From contig NW_008709379.1 in NCBI RefSeq assembly GCF_000327385.1, forward strand, positions 2,152,858-2,216,857: a stretch of DNA of 64,000 nucleotides, given 5' to 3'. A model generated the notes under the pieces. That model saw nothing but the letters and a program-made list of their open reading frames with translations, did no database searches and had not been told where the DNA came from. Each line of letters starts with the position of its first letter. Within the stretch, counting starts at the first letter, position 1. The translations under genes and the position numbers were made by a program. This DNA comes from Lottia gigantea. Its lineage: Eukaryota; Mollusca; Gastropoda; Lottiidae. This document shows positions 63,323 to 64,000 of the stretch, one piece after another.

Positions 63323-63593
63323 ATGCTCAAAAGAAAGTACCCACCTATATAATTTACAGTACGATTAACAAAAATTAAAATAAAGTGATTAAACCACTGT
63401 AATACCTCTCACACACGGTCAACACAAAATTTCACATGAAAAAATGATGAAAAAAGTGAACGAATTACGCAAACGACGCTAAAAATAAAAAGCGATAAAT
63501 TCTGATTTTGCACGAAATGCACGTGCATGATGAGGGTATAAATCAGTTTACTGGACAAGTTAGCAATAGAGGATAAAGAAAAACACAAAAAGT
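63323..63593 (+). mobile_element. Left end of a Tc1-type transposon
   Basis: ATGCTCAAAAGAAAGTACCC follows a TA dinucleotide and resembles Tc1-family terminal repeats that open with GCTCAAAA. About 250 bases of untranslated sequence separate it from the transposase start. The right end lies outside the window, so the exact tip and the TA target duplication cannot be verified. Confidence 0.55.
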
Positions 63594-64000
63594 ATGCCAC
63601 GTTTGAGCCGGATTGAACGAGAAAGAGCTGTGGGAATGGCGCAACATGGAGCAAACATCACCTTGATCGCAAGAACCTTCGGCTGCTCCAGAAAAACTGT
63701 AACAAAATTGATGCAGCGTTTGAGGCAAACAGGCAGTACATCAGACAGGCCTAGGGGTGGTCGACCACGTGTCACAACGCCAGGTGAGGACCGCCACATC
63801 AGGACAATTCATCTGAGGAATCGTTTCGTTACTGCAACAGCAACGGCATCGGCGGCATTGGGGCATCGTATCAGTCGACACACAGTGTACCGGCGACTGA
63901 GGGAACGTGGTATCCGAGCACGTCGCCCCTACCGAGGAGTGCACATGACACTTCAACACCGACGTCGTCGATTGACATGGTCCAGGAGAGTTCGGCGATG
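63594..64000 (+). CDS. Tc1-like transposase, N-terminal part, cut by window edge
   Basis: An open frame starts at ATG 63594 and runs 135 codons to the window edge without a stop. It opens MPRLSRIERERAVGMAQHG, a helix-turn-helix typical of Tc1/IS630 transposases (IARTFGCSRKTVTKLMQRL). A GRPR-like hinge follows (DRPRGGRPRVTT), then a second helix-turn-helix (SRHTVYRRLRERGIRARRPY). Tc1 transposases are about 340 aa, so the catalytic DDE domain should lie beyond the window. Codon use is more GC-rich than the host genes here, as often seen in recently arrived transposons. The frame is unbroken in what is visible, so the copy may be young; activity cannot be judged. Confidence 0.9.
   Translation, partial: MPRLSRIERERAVGMAQHGANITLIARTFGCSRKTVTKLMQRLRQTGSTSDRPRGGRPRVTTPGEDRHIRTIHLRNRFVTATATASAALGHRISRHTVYRRLRERGIRARRPYRGVHMTLQHRRRRLTWSRRVRR

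Noticed and set aside
63560-63959. Overlapping minus-strand frames of 61-79 codons
   Set aside because: They are antisense to the Tc1 transposase frame, which matches the family and is uninterrupted.
1-64000. Retroviral, LTR or LINE protein remnants
   Set aside because: No reverse transcriptase, integrase, capsid or envelope signature and no paired long direct repeats were recognised on either strand.

Overview
The window looks like nuclear DNA of a lophotrochozoan animal, most likely a mollusc and perhaps a gastropod. Genes are split by long AT-rich introns with GT-AG borders. They encode animal-specific proteins, and the gene-free DNA is full of short non-autonomous transposons, tRNA-derived SINEs and minisatellites. 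The placement rests on gene content, repeat style and a short motif (AAGGGAnATAACTC-like) that I associate with mollusc genomes; it is an inference. No bacterial, organellar or retroviral gene was seen.

Layout. 1-18543 holds no gene I can support, only repeats and relics. 18544-22251 (+) is a four-exon homologue of TPRG1L (hSac2 domain, 333 aa). 25231-41866 (-) is a 14-exon WRAP73/WDR8 gene (WD40 protein of centrosomes and spindle poles, 445 aa). 43179-59052 (+) is an 11-coding-exon p53-family gene of p63/p73 type (607 aa). It encodes an acidic N-terminus, DNA-binding domain, tetramerisation domain, SAM domain and a C-terminal segment like the inhibitory tail of p63-alpha. 59053-63300 is 3'UTR and intergenic DNA with a large minisatellite. 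A Tc1-type transposon enters at about 63323 and runs off the right edge.

The strongest result is the gene order. TPRG1L (+), WRAP73 (-), TP73 (+) is the order and orientation of the human 1p36 locus, and TPRG1 lies beside TP63 at human 3q28. The block therefore probably existed in the bilaterian ancestor, before the vertebrate p53/p63/p73 split. WRAP73 and the p63/73 gene are head to head, with start codons about 1.3 kb apart. The shared upstream region contains a CCAAT box and an E2F-like site. TPRG1L and WRAP73 converge tail to tail across about 3 kb.

All three genes were assembled by hand from splice sites and reading phase: every junction listed keeps the frame and matches the remembered human protein. 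Untranslated ends and isoforms were not resolved. Transposon content includes at least seven copies of a roughly 240-bp palindromic element with TTAA-like ends, a hAT-type MITE with an 8-bp target duplication, a recent SINE with a perfect 15-bp target duplication, and the Tc1 element.
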